Positions 15,262 to 23,953 of a stretch of DNA of 42,079 bases are shown here, in pieces (within the stretch, counting starts at the first letter, position 1; each line of letters begins with the position of its first letter). Origin of the DNA: Bacteroidaceae bacterium. GTDB lineage: Bacteria; Bacteroidota; Bacteroidia; Bacteroidales; Bacteroidaceae. The notes under the pieces were generated by a model, which saw only the letters and a program-made list of their open reading frames with translations, had not been told where the DNA came from and ran no database searches. A program made the translations under genes and the position numbers. The stretch covers positions 1 to 42,079 of the forward strand of contig JAFYYO010000272.1 in NCBI GenBank assembly GCA_017557475.1, written 5' to 3'.

Positions 15262-17922
15262 ATGAAAAGGACACTTTTAGCACTAACGGCTATGGTTATC
15301 TGCCTTGCAGGCCAAGCCGAGTTTGTTTTTCAGGAAGGACTTATTGCAGACATCACGCCGAAAGGTTGGCTCCTCGAATTCCTTCAAAGACAGAAGACAG
15401 GACTCACGGGACATCCCGAAGCCCTTTCCTACCCTTACAACACTTGCCTATGGGCTGGGGAGATACCTCGCAATGGCGACTATGGACAAGACTGGTGGCG
15501 ATACGAGCAGACTGCCTACTATACCGATGGACTGCTGCGGCTCGGCTACCTTCTGGACGATGAGGAGCTCATCCAAAAGGGCGAGGAAGGCATCCGGTAT
15601 ACGCTTGCTCATCCGCAGACGAATGGTAGGCTGGGTTCCTCGGTCATCAGTAGCCTCTGGCCTCAAGCAGTCTTTTGGAGAGCAATGAAAGCTTATGCTG
15701 ACGTGCACAACAACCCATCGGCCCTCAAGAATGCTTTGAGAAAGAACTACAACTCAATGTCGAACTCCAACCTCACTAACGGCCGTCGCCACATCATCAA
15801 CCTCGAAGGCATGCTCTGGTACTATGGAATCAGCGGCACGAGTAGTTTCCTGACGAAGGCAGAGACGGCTTACAACACAGGTGGCTTCGAGTTCGACGCC
15901 AACGATGCCGGCAGCAATGACTTTATCTACCTGCATGGCGTCACCTATTGCGAGATGCTGAAGATCCCTCTCCTGCTTTATGCCTATACAGGCAACGAGG
16001 AGTATCTGCGCATCGCCCTCAATGCAGAACGCAAACTGGAACGCGACCACCTGCTGCCCGACGGCGTGCCCAGCAGTGCAGAATACACTATAGGAAAGGA
16101 CATCGACATGGCTCACGAGACTTGCGATATCGCTGACTACACTTGGTCGCTTGGCTATTTCCTCACCGTCACAGGCGAAGCAGAATGGGCAGACCGCATA
16201 GAACGAGCCATCTTCAATGCCGCTCCTGGAGCCGTCACAGCGAACTTCGATGCTGTACAGTACTTCTCGTCCGTCAACCAAGTCATCTGTACGGGCAACT
16301 CAGACAACAATTTCTTCAAGCGCGGCTCAACCTGGATGGCTTACCGACCGACGCATGAGACGGAATGCTGCGCGGGTAACATGCACCGAATGATGCCCAA
16401 CTTTGCCTCCCGACTATGGATGCGAGGCGAGAGCAACGCAATCGTTGCAGCCATGTACTCGCCCAGCGAAATCGACTTCAAGGTAGGCGAAACACAATGC
16501 CACATTACAGAGGAGACATACTATCCCTTCAGTGGCGATATTACTTTCCGCTTCTCCCTGCCCGAAGCAACACACTTCCCCTTCGTCTTCCGCATTCCTG
16601 GATGGTGCAAGGAATATCAAGTTGCCGTAAATGGAGAGCCGCTGTCCGCAACTTATCCAGCTGGTTCTTTCGTCACGTTTGAGCACGACTGGAATAATGG
16701 AGATGTGGTAACGCTCTCCCTTACTATGACGCCTACCATCGTGGAGGCAGCAAATGGGCAAGGGAAGTACGTGGAATGCGGGCCGCTGCTCTTCGCTTTC
16801 CCCGTTCCTGCCACCGTCACCGAGGACAAGAACACCTATAGTAACATGAACGGGAAGGAGCCAGGCGACGGCTTCAAGTGCTGGAGCATGAAACCGAGAG
16901 GAGCTTTTAACTACTCCATCAATACCGATGCCGAGACTTTGACGCTCGACATCGACCCAGAGAAACTCGAGAATGCCTATCCCTTCGACCTCGATGGCAC
17001 TCCCCTCAGCATATCCCTGCCTGTTCGTCCCATCACTTGGGAGCTCGAGGGAGACCGTTACAATCCCGTAACACCTGCATCTGAATATGTGATCTATGCT
17101 ACTGGTAAACGCAGCATCAGCCTCGTTCCTTATGGTGCAGCCAAGCTTCGTGTTACCGTCTTCCCTGATGCCCTTCGCAAAGGAAGGAAGACGCTTACCG
17201 ACTCTCTCATGCTCAATCCCGACTTTGAACTGCTTTCAGCCTCGAAGGTCAATCACGGAGGCATCGAGCAAAAGACTGTAAAGCCATACGGATGGAGTGT
17301 TCAAGGCACTCTGAACGGCAACAGCTACGGCATCAACCACGATGCTGCCAACCACTATGGCGAGAACGTATGTTGGTACAACACGCGTCCCTTCCCACTT
17401 GATTTCCAGCTCTACCAGACCGTTCCAGCTTCAAAGCTTACGCCCGGATCCTATCGTGTCCGTTGTCTGCTCTGGTGCAAAAAGGGCGACCTCGGCACTT
17501 GCCGACTATTCGCAAACAACAACGTGCAGTACTTCGGCAAGGAGAGCGACTACGCCCAGAACCTCGTGGAAGGCGAGAATGCCACCTTCGCAGGACACAC
17601 TGGAACCTCAGGATCGCCCTTCATACTGGAGGAGATGGAGGTGACGGTCAGCATCGAGGAAGGCGAGAGCCTGTCGCTCGGCATCCGTACCAGTTGCATG
17701 AAGCCCGACGGCACTCAAGCCACAAGCAGCGAATCGACAGGATGGTTCAAGGTGGACCACTTCCGCATAGAAAGGGTACAGGACGAAGGGACAGGAATCA
17801 TCACGCCTCCCTCCTCCCCTCAATGCCAATCGGAAGGCCGGATATACAACTTGCTTGGCCAACAAATCGGCAGTTTTTCGAACGGATTATACATTCAAAA
17901 TGGGAAAAAGATACTAAAGTAG
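15262..17922 (+). CDS. DUF1680/GH127-like glycoside hydrolase with C-terminal beta domains and sorting-type tail
   Basis: Secreted protein of 886 residues, signal peptide near MKRTLLALTAMVICLAGQA. The first ~600 residues are a DUF1680/GH127-type catalytic region. Putative metal ligands are MAHETCDIADY (Glu286, Cys288) and ETECCAGNMHR (Cys369, Cys370), matching the Glu plus three Cys pattern of GH127. It is only distantly like the first GH127 protein in this window, and may belong to a related family. Residues ~640-850 form a beta-rich, probably carbohydrate-binding domain (NHDAANHYGENVCWYN, ESTGWFKVDHFRIERV). The end, YNLLGQQIGSFSNGLYIQNGKKILK-like, matches tails on three other proteins here and may direct type IX-like secretion. 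It is last in the lipoprotein-GH92 operon. Confidence 0.83.
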   Translation: MKRTLLALTAMVICLAGQAEFVFQEGLIADITPKGWLLEFLQRQKTGLTGHPEALSYPYNTCLWAGEIPRNGDYGQDWWRYEQTAYYTDGLLRLGYLLDDEELIQKGEEGIRYTLAHPQTNGRLGSSVISSLWPQAVFWRAMKAYADVHNNPSALKNALRKNYNSMSNSNLTNGRRHIINLEGMLWYYGISGTSSFLTKAETAYNTGGFEFDANDAGSNDFIYLHGVTYCEMLKIPLLLYAYTGNEEYLRIALNAERKLERDHLLPDGVPSSAEYTIGKDIDMAHETCDIADYTWSLGYFLTVTGEAEWADRIERAIFNAAPGAVTANFDAVQYFSSVNQVICTGNSDNNFFKRGSTWMAYRPTHETECCAGNMHRMMPNFASRLWMRGESNAIVAAMYSPSEIDFKVGETQCHITEETYYPFSGDITFRFSLPEATHFPFVFRIPGWCKEYQVAVNGEPLSATYPAGSFVTFEHDWNNGDVVTLSLTMTPTIVEAANGQGKYVECGPLLFAFPVPATVTEDKNTYSNMNGKEPGDGFKCWSMKPRGAFNYSINTDAETLTLDIDPEKLENAYPFDLDGTPLSISLPVRPITWELEGDRYNPVTPASEYVIYATGKRSISLVPYGAAKLRVTVFPDALRKGRKTLTDSLMLNPDFELLSASKVNHGGIEQKTVKPYGWSVQGTLNGNSYGINHDAANHYGENVCWYNTRPFPLDFQLYQTVPASKLTPGSYRVRCLLWCKKGDLGTCRLFANNNVQYFGKESDYAQNLVEGENATFAGHTGTSGSPFILEEMEVTVSIEEGESLSLGIRTSCMKPDGTQATSSESTGWFKVDHFRIERVQDEGTGIITPPSSPQCQSEGRIYNLLGQQIGSFSNGLYIQNGKKILK

Positions 17923-17933
17923 TTCCCGTTTTC

Positions 17934-17964
17934 TTTGTGTGAAACGTAAAAAACACTACCTTTG
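17934..17964 (+). promoter_or_regulatory. Bacteroidetes-type promoter upstream of the EEP-family gene
   Basis: TTTG at 17934-17937, exactly 19 bp, then TACCTTTG at 17957-17964; the start codon is 34 bp further on. It is a full match to the -33/-7 consensus. Confidence 0.85.
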
Positions 17965-17998
17965 CGGCTAAAAGAACAAAAACTCAACTAACCCAACT

Positions 17999-18937
17999 AT
18001 GAACATTCGAGACTTTCTCCTCTCAAGTTTATTCCTATGCTTACTCTCGTTCTGCCCGATGGCATACGCGCAAAGCGATACCATTTTGGTGAGGATGTTG
18101 AGCTATAACATCAGGCATGGGGCAGGAATGGACGATGTGATTGACCTCGACCGACAAGCGACAGCCATCCAAAAGGCAAGGGCTGACGTAATTGGCTTGC
18201 AGGAAGTGGACAGTTGCGTGAAGCGTTCCGGCTATGTTCCAGAGGCAGCTATCCTGGCTGAGAAGCTCGGCATGCACAGCACTTTCGGCGGAGCCATTCC
18301 CCTGACAGGAGGCAAATACGGCGTGGCCATTCTCAGCAAGGAAGAGCCTTTAACTGTTCATCACATGCCTCTTCCTGGAACAGAGAAGAGGACGCTGCTT
18401 GTCTGTGAGTTCGAAGATTATGTCTTCGCAACAACCCATCTCGACCTTGATGAGGGATGTCGCCTCGCTTCACTGCCCATCATCATTGAGGAAGCCCAGA
18501 GATGGGATAAGCCTTTCTTCATATGTGGCGACTGGAACGACGAGCCCTCTTCTGTGCTCATCTCCACACTAGAAGACGAAGGCTTTGTCATGTTAAACTA
18601 TCGTCAAACCAGTACAGGACCTGCCAGCATCTACTACACCTTCCCTGCCAAATCGCCGACCAAGTTAATAGACTACATCGCCATTCGCGACAATGTATAC
18701 TATTCCATAACTAGTCGCAAAGTCCTCAACGAGCCCCAAGCTTCCGACCATCGTCCCGTTCTGGTGGCAGTAAAGATTAAAACGTACGCGACGGGCATCC
18801 AAACGCCTTCGGCTGATGGCGACGGCATGCGGAACAACGAGCTTTACGACCTCACAGGCAAGCGAGTCGCAAGCGACAATCCAGCCCCTGGTCTCTACAT
18901 CGAAAAGGGTAGAAAGCGAGTGGTCTGTGTCAAGTGA
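17999..18937 (+). CDS. Secreted endonuclease/exonuclease/phosphatase-family protein
   Basis: A metal-dependent phosphodiesterase-fold protein of 312 residues with signal peptide ending MAYAQS. EEP motifs in order are LSYNIRHGAG (Asn metal site), IGLQEVD (Glu metal ligand), FICGDWNDEPSS (Asp/Asn catalytic pair), LIDYIAIRD, and the terminal ASDHRPVLVAV (Asp-His). All catalytic residues are present. Substrate could be nucleic acid, a phospholipid head group or a sugar phosphate; sequence does not decide. The last 30 residues (YDLTGKRVASDNPAPGLYIE.GRKRVVCVK) are a version of the tail found on nearby glycosidases, implying export to the cell surface or medium. It has its own promoter and is followed by a tandem repeat array. 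Confidence 0.87.
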   Translation: MNIRDFLLSSLFLCLLSFCPMAYAQSDTILVRMLSYNIRHGAGMDDVIDLDRQATAIQKARADVIGLQEVDSCVKRSGYVPEAAILAEKLGMHSTFGGAIPLTGGKYGVAILSKEEPLTVHHMPLPGTEKRTLLVCEFEDYVFATTHLDLDEGCRLASLPIIIEEAQRWDKPFFICGDWNDEPSSVLISTLEDEGFVMLNYRQTSTGPASIYYTFPAKSPTKLIDYIAIRDNVYYSITSRKVLNEPQASDHRPVLVAVKIKTYATGIQTPSADGDGMRNNELYDLTGKRVASDNPAPGLYIEKGRKRVVCVK

Positions 18938-18940
18938 GAA

Positions 18941-19045
18941 AACCAGGCGTGGCTAATCGCCAAACTAGGCGTGGCTAATTGGCAAACTAGGCGTGGCTAG
19001 TTGGCAAACTAGGCGTGGCTAGTTGAGCAACTAGGCGTGGCGTGT
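18941..19045. repeat. Tandem dyad array, family A, copy 1 (22-bp units)
   Basis: Units start at 18941, 18963, 18985, 19007 and 19029 (the last incomplete), an exact 22-bp period. The core is AACTAGGCGTGGCTAGTT, an imperfect dyad, followed by a ggca-type spacer. The terminal unit ends in aggcgtggcgtgt, the same ending as array A3 at 39645-39657. It begins 3 bp after the EEP stop codon. Confidence 0.92.
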
Positions 19046-19071
19046 TTACATCAAGACAAAACCACATCAAT

Positions 19072-19329
19072 ATGAAACACATACAATATCAGACAGAGGG
19101 AACTTGCTCGCAGTTGATTGACGTGACTGTGGACGACAACGATGTCATCCAGCAAGTGTACTTCATGGGCGGCTGCAACGGTAACCTGCAAGGCATTTGC
19201 CGACTGGTAAAAGGGCAAAAGATTGACGATGTCATCGGCAAGCTCGACGGCATTCGCTGCGGCACAAAGCGGACTTCCTGCCCCGACCAACTCTGCAGGG
19301 CATTAGAAAAGTTGAAGAATGAATGTTAA
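19072..19329 (+). CDS. TSCPD-domain protein (TIGR03905-like)
   Basis: A small 85-residue protein resembling the C-terminal TSCPD domain of ribonucleotide reductases, here free-standing. Features are GTCSQLIDVTVDDNDVIQ, MGGCNGNLQGICRLVKGQ and the cysteine-rich closing segment RCGTKRTSCPDQLCRAL. The conserved cysteines suggest metal or iron-sulfur binding, but the cellular role of this family is not established to my knowledge. I place the start at ATG 19072; a GTG at 19042 in frame lies inside the repeat array and is unlikely. Twelve bp downstream begins the flavodoxin gene, so the two are probably co-transcribed. Confidence 0.88.
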   Translation: MKHIQYQTEGTCSQLIDVTVDDNDVIQQVYFMGGCNGNLQGICRLVKGQKIDDVIGKLDGIRCGTKRTSCPDQLCRALEKLKNEC

Positions 19330-19341
19330 AACGATAAGACA

Positions 19342-20145
19342 ATGAAAAGGATTTTATTATTTATGGCTATGATGGCTTCCATCCTGACTGCTTGTACCAA
19401 ACAAAAGGCGCTGGTTCTGTATTACTCTCAGACAGGCACGACACAAACACTGGCCGAGGAACTGCAGAAACAACTCGGTGCTGACATCGAACGCATCGAA
19501 GCCGTAGTTCCCTACGATGGCGACTTCCAGGCTACCATCGAGCGTAGTGGTGCTGAGATGAAGAGCGGCGAAGTGCCCGAACTGAAACCCCTTCAAACTA
19601 ATCTTGCCGACTATGACATCATCTTCATCGGCTATCCCATCTGGTTCGGAACCTATGCAATGCCCATCGCGACACTGGTCAAGGAGAACGACTTCGCAGG
19701 CAAGACGATTGTTCCCTTCTGCACCTTTGGTAGCGGAGGACTGGCTTCTTCCACCGAAGCCCTTAAGAAAGCTCTGCCCCAAGCCGACATCAAGCAAGGT
19801 TATGGCGTGCGTCAGGCAAGAATCGAGGCTGCTCCAAAAGAACTTGAACGCTTCCTCATCGAGAACGGCTACAAGAAGGGAAAGGTCGCTCCACTGCCCG
19901 AATACAGCGAACAAGAACCTGTGACGGAAGAGGATAGCCTCATCTTCGATGCCGCTTGCTCTGGCTATCAGTTCCCACTCGGAACACCTGTGACCGTTGG
20001 CAAGCGTCAGACAGAAGAGAGCACGGACTATAAGTTCACGGTGAAGAGCCGTGGCTTCGACGGTCAGGAAGGCACCTCCACTGTCTATGTGACAGTAGGA
20101 AACGAGGACGGCGCAAAGCCTGAATTTACGGAAGTGATGCGCTAA
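19342..20145 (+). CDS. Flavodoxin-family lipoprotein
   Basis: A 267-residue predicted lipoprotein (SILTAC, lipid-modified Cys18) with a flavodoxin fold. The FMN phosphate loop is LVLYYSQTGTTQTLAEEL (residues ~23-40). The FMN-stacking loops are FIGYPIWFGTYAMPIATLV and PFCTFGSGGLASS. After the flavodoxin domain (ending near residue 170) comes a beta-rich extension of about 80 residues (FDAACSGYQFPLGTPVTV, STVYVTVGNEDG) that I do not recognise. Flavodoxins carry low-potential electrons; a membrane-tethered exported form implies a periplasmic redox partner, which is not visible here. It is convergent with the GH38 gene, with only 3 bp between stop codons. Confidence 0.88.
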   Translation: MKRILLFMAMMASILTACTKQKALVLYYSQTGTTQTLAEELQKQLGADIERIEAVVPYDGDFQATIERSGAEMKSGEVPELKPLQTNLADYDIIFIGYPIWFGTYAMPIATLVKENDFAGKTIVPFCTFGSGGLASSTEALKKALPQADIKQGYGVRQARIEAAPKELERFLIENGYKKGKVAPLPEYSEQEPVTEEDSLIFDAACSGYQFPLGTPVTVGKRQTEESTDYKFTVKSRGFDGQEGTSTVYVTVGNEDGAKPEFTEVMR

Positions 20146-20148
20146 GCC

Positions 20149-23100
20149 TTACTTCAAGACCTTCTTTCCCCGCTGAATATATATTCCTGGCTGGTTGGTG
20201 TTGCTGACCTGCTGGCCGGAGAGGTTGTATGTAGCCCCCTCCTCCGTCTCTCCAAGGGGAGAAACAATGCCTGTCGGCCCATCGCTCTTGAGGTATCCAT
20301 AGACGGCAAACTCGTAGATGCGAGTAGTGTAAGCACTCTGCTCGCCCTGAATCATCTGCAAGCGGACGCGAGTTGTTGTGATAGGTTGCTGAAGGGTACG
20401 CTTGACCTTGTTCATCTGATTGTCCTCGACAATATCAGCATCAACCCAAGTGCCGTCCTCTGAACGATATTGCAACTTAAAGGACTTAGCCACATAACCG
20501 CCGCTCTCTCTTGCAGCTCCAAGCACCATCCAACGGTCGATGACGACAGTGTCTTTCATTATATATTGCAGCCAAGGCGTTTGGCTTTGCGAACTTCCGA
20601 CGCACCACTTTGTTGTCGGGTCTTGGTCGTTGGCATAACGAGCAGCCTCATTGTTGTTGATATAATGTGAAGCCGTAACGGATTTGGGCACAAGGCGGTC
20701 GTCCCACGAACTGTTCTCTGACTCTATTTCAGTAGTGAGAGGAGTGAAAGGAACGATATCGTCCGTCTGAGAAGCCGAAACGGTAGCCGCGAAGAGGAAG
20801 GTCTTGCGGTCGGACGAATTGATGGTAACCTCGCTTACACCTTCGGGAAGTTCCACACCATATTTATAAATGTAGAGCATCTGCATGACCTGATTTGTCT
20901 TGTCCGACACATTGTGAGCGTGAGAAGAGGCAAAGACGATGTTCTCCTTGCGATAGTTTTCGGTCAATGTTGTGCAGGAAGGAGGCTCAGCAGCACGACC
21001 TGAGAAGTATGGCACATTGAGCACAAACTCTTCATCACCTGCAGTTACCGTCACCTTAGAGCCTGCTTCTGTGGGGCTTGCAAGGAGCAGATAGAGCTTG
21101 TACTTACTCCCGCTTACCCATGAAGGGAGGGAGATGGTTTGAGCTGTGCTTAAGCGAAGCACGTTATTTTCGCTGTTGGTTCGTGGTCCCATCACAAAGT
21201 CCAAGCCGTCAGCAAAGAGTGTATCGGGAACGAGCTCTGCAGGATAGGCGTAGGTGTAAGTATTGATGGCATCGCCCCGCGAACTATCGTAGCTCATCAA
21301 GTCGATGTTGTAGGGAAGAGGAAGTGGGTAACCTGGTTCATCAACTTCGTTGCCTCCCCCATAAGTGACAACACTTATCGTGGGAATGCGAATAGCAAAG
21401 GTCTTGGGCTGATAGCGTCCGATGTTGAAGACAAGAGAGCCGTTGTCTATTGTCACTTGTCCGTTGTCTATATCCTCTTCGATGCCGTTCACCTCACGGG
21501 CCGAGCTGATAGGCAAGGGGAAGGAAAGGCGCACATCCTCCTGGTCTTCACCCGTCCATTCATAAACACGCACGATGAACTCGTCCGTGTCCTCGGCCTT
21601 CTTCACACACTTGATGGCGACCTTATCGGTACTAAGCGAGGCAAAAGCCACGCGACGACCATGCAAACCTGCATGTTTAGGGGCGACAAAGGCAACGAGC
21701 GGCTGATTGAGTTGCCCTGCTTGCATCTGTGTCTGTTCGCTCCAACCGCCCTCATGAGGAAGAAGAGCATAGGTAAACTTGTTGGGTCCAAGGTCCATGT
21801 TGGCCTGATGGTCATAGTTCTTGCAGGAAGGAGTGCGCAGAAGAGTGAGGCGGAGGGCTCTCTCGGAAGGCTTGTCCCAACCGTACTTACAGTTGCTAAG
21901 AATGGAAACGCCATAACTATTTGCCTTCGAGCTATGGTCTGCCCACTGGTGTCCGCACACCTCATACTCGTTGCTAGAGCGGACTCCGCGCTTTATCGTG
22001 CCCAACGAGATGTCGTATGTATCGTTGGTATTCGTGTAGCTGAAGGTGAAGTTGACCTTGAGCATACGTTCGTACGTCTGCCAATCCACTTCGTTCACAC
22101 ACTCCACGCGGTCGTTGATGGCATTCATGCGGATGTACTGGACAAAGGTTGAGCCTTCCTTCTTTCGCGTGACACGTAATGACTTACGCAGCGGTCCGTC
22201 CTCCACGAGCTCTATCTCGGCATCGCCCGAAACATACGACGAAGGCGTCCGACACACATCAGTATAACTGATTTCCCATGCCGGCCAAGTGTCCTCGTGG
22301 TCGTAAATGAGTTCCTGACGAACGGCAGTGCTGATGAGGGTACGATTGTTCTTGAGGTCGAAGAGGTTGGAGATGTCGCCATTACTATTGACTGTAACAC
22401 GATAACGACCATTCGACATCTTTCGCAGACTTCCGTTATCTATCGTAAGCTCAGAGGTGAGAGTGGACTTCTCCCCTACTCTTGCCTCATAGACAGCATA
22501 CCCCAGAGAGGGAACTGTTGCAGCGAAGATGAAATGGAGACGACGTGTGACAAGGTCATAGCCTGTGACTTGCGAGAGCACCTCATTGCCGTCTGGGTCG
22601 AGGACACGCACCGCATTATAATAACGACCTGTATAGATGGAGCCTTCCACGATGTCTGTCCGTTCGTGTGAAAGTGGGTTATAGACAACGACAGGCGTTC
22701 CTTCTGTCTCGGTATCCATGAGTTGTATGGCGGCTCCTGCACTCGTAGCGAGTTCCTGAGCAAAGCTGCGATTCGCAAGATAGTACTCGTTGTAGGAGTA
22801 ATCGTTAGCCGCGAGGATGCTCGTGCCAGTCAATCCGTCGTGATGCTGCTGCCATATTGTGCGAATCCAAGCATCGCGAAGTTGTTCCGAGGGGTACTCC
22901 CTAACACCAAGCCACGTAGCGAGTGAGGAAGCTTTCTCTGCCGCATCAGCCAACAACTCGTTCCTTCTGTTCCAAAGCTTCAAGGCTCCCCAACTCGTAT
23001 AAGAGCCTACGCCGTGAGTTTTCATTGGGAGTTCGCTGTTCCACACCTTGTATTGCCCGTTATCGTGGTCTTCCATGTATTGGAAGAACTCATCGGGCGA

Positions 23101-23946
23101 AGCGAGACGCACTTTGATTTGTCCGTCGTCTTTCTGAACATTATAACTCAACCAATAAGGTGTATTCTCGCCGTCCTTGCTGGGATTGTCCTGCAGGGCA
23201 CCGCCTCTGTCGCCTCGAGGACCGACGTACTTCACCGCAACAGGCACGCCGCTCTCGGAGATGTTGGTGTTTATCTTGCCCAGGATCTCACTGTCATTCG
23301 TTAAATCCTTGTTCCAATCTTCGTGTGCATCGTATGCTCCGGGCTTATAGATGGCATAGACTTTGCTGCCGTCAACCCCTTGCCAGACACCAAAATGAGG
23401 CAACGAGTTATACGCCGCAGAACCCCAACTGAGCTTCTGACTATGGAAGCCTTTCTGCCCGGCATGATGCATGAGAGAAGGCAAAGCGTAGGAGAAGCCG
23501 AAACAATCCGGCAACATGACGTCGTAGCCACCTCGTACGCCGAACTCCTTCTTGTAGAAGCGGTTGGCATAGAGCATGCTGTGCAGGATGCTTTCGGCAG
23601 ACGACATCATCACGTCGGTCGCATCAATCGACATTCCACTCACGTGCCATTGCCCGTTCTGAATGTATTGCTTCATCTGCTCGAACTCCTGTGGATAGTA
23701 TTCCTTCATCCACATATACTTGATGGCGCCTTCGTAGTTGAGTCGGAATTCAGGGTACTTGGCCATCAGTGCCATGTTGTCCACCAAGGTGTTCTTGACG
23801 TACTGGGAGATTGTGGTCTTGACATCCCAGTTCCACTGCGTGTCGAGATGGGTGTTGGAAATAAGGAAGAAGGTCTTTTCGTCCTGCGCAGGAAGGAGAC
23901 TTGCGCTGCAGAGAAGCAGGACTGCGAAGATGTTGCGGGCTTTCAT
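20149..23946 (-). CDS. GH38-family alpha-mannosidase with discoidin-like domain and sorting-type tail
   Basis: Large secreted zinc-dependent alpha-mannosidase, 1265 residues from ATG at 23946, which gives the signal peptide MKARNIFAVLLLCSASLLPA; an upstream in-frame start would overlap the previous gene. GH38 landmarks are SNTHLDTQWNWD (zinc ligands His33, Asp35), MLPDCFGFSYALP (nucleophile Asp147), and QQHHDGLTGTS (His368-His369-Asp370), all intact. A long beta-sandwich region follows. Near residues 1080-1220 an F5/8 type C-like domain (ASHYINNNEAARYANDQDP, TKWCVGS, RVRLQMI) should bind glycan. The end reads YNLSGQQVSNTNQPGIYIQR then GKKVLK. Two TIDNG-type repeats and a GETEEG repeat lie in frame in linkers. 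It follows the gene at 23954 after 7 bp, suggesting co-transcription. Confidence 0.93.
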   Translation of the reverse strand: MKARNIFAVLLLCSASLLPAQDEKTFFLISNTHLDTQWNWDVKTTISQYVKNTLVDNMALMAKYPEFRLNYEGAIKYMWMKEYYPQEFEQMKQYIQNGQWHVSGMSIDATDVMMSSAESILHSMLYANRFYKKEFGVRGGYDVMLPDCFGFSYALPSLMHHAGQKGFHSQKLSWGSAAYNSLPHFGVWQGVDGSKVYAIYKPGAYDAHEDWNKDLTNDSEILGKINTNISESGVPVAVKYVGPRGDRGGALQDNPSKDGENTPYWLSYNVQKDDGQIKVRLASPDEFFQYMEDHDNGQYKVWNSELPMKTHGVGSYTSWGALKLWNRRNELLADAAEKASSLATWLGVREYPSEQLRDAWIRTIWQQHHDGLTGTSILAANDYSYNEYYLANRSFAQELATSAGAAIQLMDTETEGTPVVVYNPLSHERTDIVEGSIYTGRYYNAVRVLDPDGNEVLSQVTGYDLVTRRLHFIFAATVPSLGYAVYEARVGEKSTLTSELTIDNGSLRKMSNGRYRVTVNSNGDISNLFDLKNNRTLISTAVRQELIYDHEDTWPAWEISYTDVCRTPSSYVSGDAEIELVEDGPLRKSLRVTRKKEGSTFVQYIRMNAINDRVECVNEVDWQTYERMLKVNFTFSYTNTNDTYDISLGTIKRGVRSSNEYEVCGHQWADHSSKANSYGVSILSNCKYGWDKPSERALRLTLLRTPSCKNYDHQANMDLGPNKFTYALLPHEGGWSEQTQMQAGQLNQPLVAFVAPKHAGLHGRRVAFASLSTDKVAIKCVKKAEDTDEFIVRVYEWTGEDQEDVRLSFPLPISSAREVNGIEEDIDNGQVTIDNGSLVFNIGRYQPKTFAIRIPTISVVTYGGGNEVDEPGYPLPLPYNIDLMSYDSSRGDAINTYTYAYPAELVPDTLFADGLDFVMGPRTNSENNVLRLSTAQTISLPSWVSGSKYKLYLLLASPTEAGSKVTVTAGDEEFVLNVPYFSGRAAEPPSCTTLTENYRKENIVFASSHAHNVSDKTNQVMQMLYIYKYGVELPEGVSEVTINSSDRKTFLFAATVSASQTDDIVPFTPLTTEIESENSSWDDRLVPKSVTASHYINNNEAARYANDQDPTTKWCVGSSQSQTPWLQYIMKDTVVIDRWMVLGAARESGGYVAKSFKLQYRSEDGTWVDADIVEDNQMNKVKRTLQQPITTTRVRLQMIQGEQSAYTTRIYEFAVYGYLKSDGPTGIVSPLGETEEGATYNLSGQQVSNTNQPGIYIQRGKKVLK
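20226..20275 (-). repeat. Interspersed GETEEG element within the GH38 gene
   Basis: On the minus strand this C-rich then G-rich stretch matches the element at 737-776 in addA. It is read in frame as SPLGETEEGA, directly before the C-terminal tail of the mannosidase. Confidence 0.55.
21441..21472 (-). repeat. gacaa-type direct repeat within the GH38 gene
   Basis: On the minus strand gacaacgg and gacaatagacaacgg words encode DIDNGQVTIDNG. A shorter copy (TIDNG) lies at about 22431-22448 in the same gene. These match the element in addA (2623-2660) and GH43 (24979-25020). Confidence 0.5.
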
Positions 23947-23953
23947 TTCAGGG

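Noticed and set aside
18941..19045. CRISPR array
   Set aside because: Units are contiguous 22-bp repeats without unique spacers and no cas gene is nearby; the same applies to the other five arrays.
19042..19071. GTG start for the TSCPD gene at 19042
   Set aside because: The extra ten codons come from the end of the repeat array; ATG 19072 gives the normal family length.
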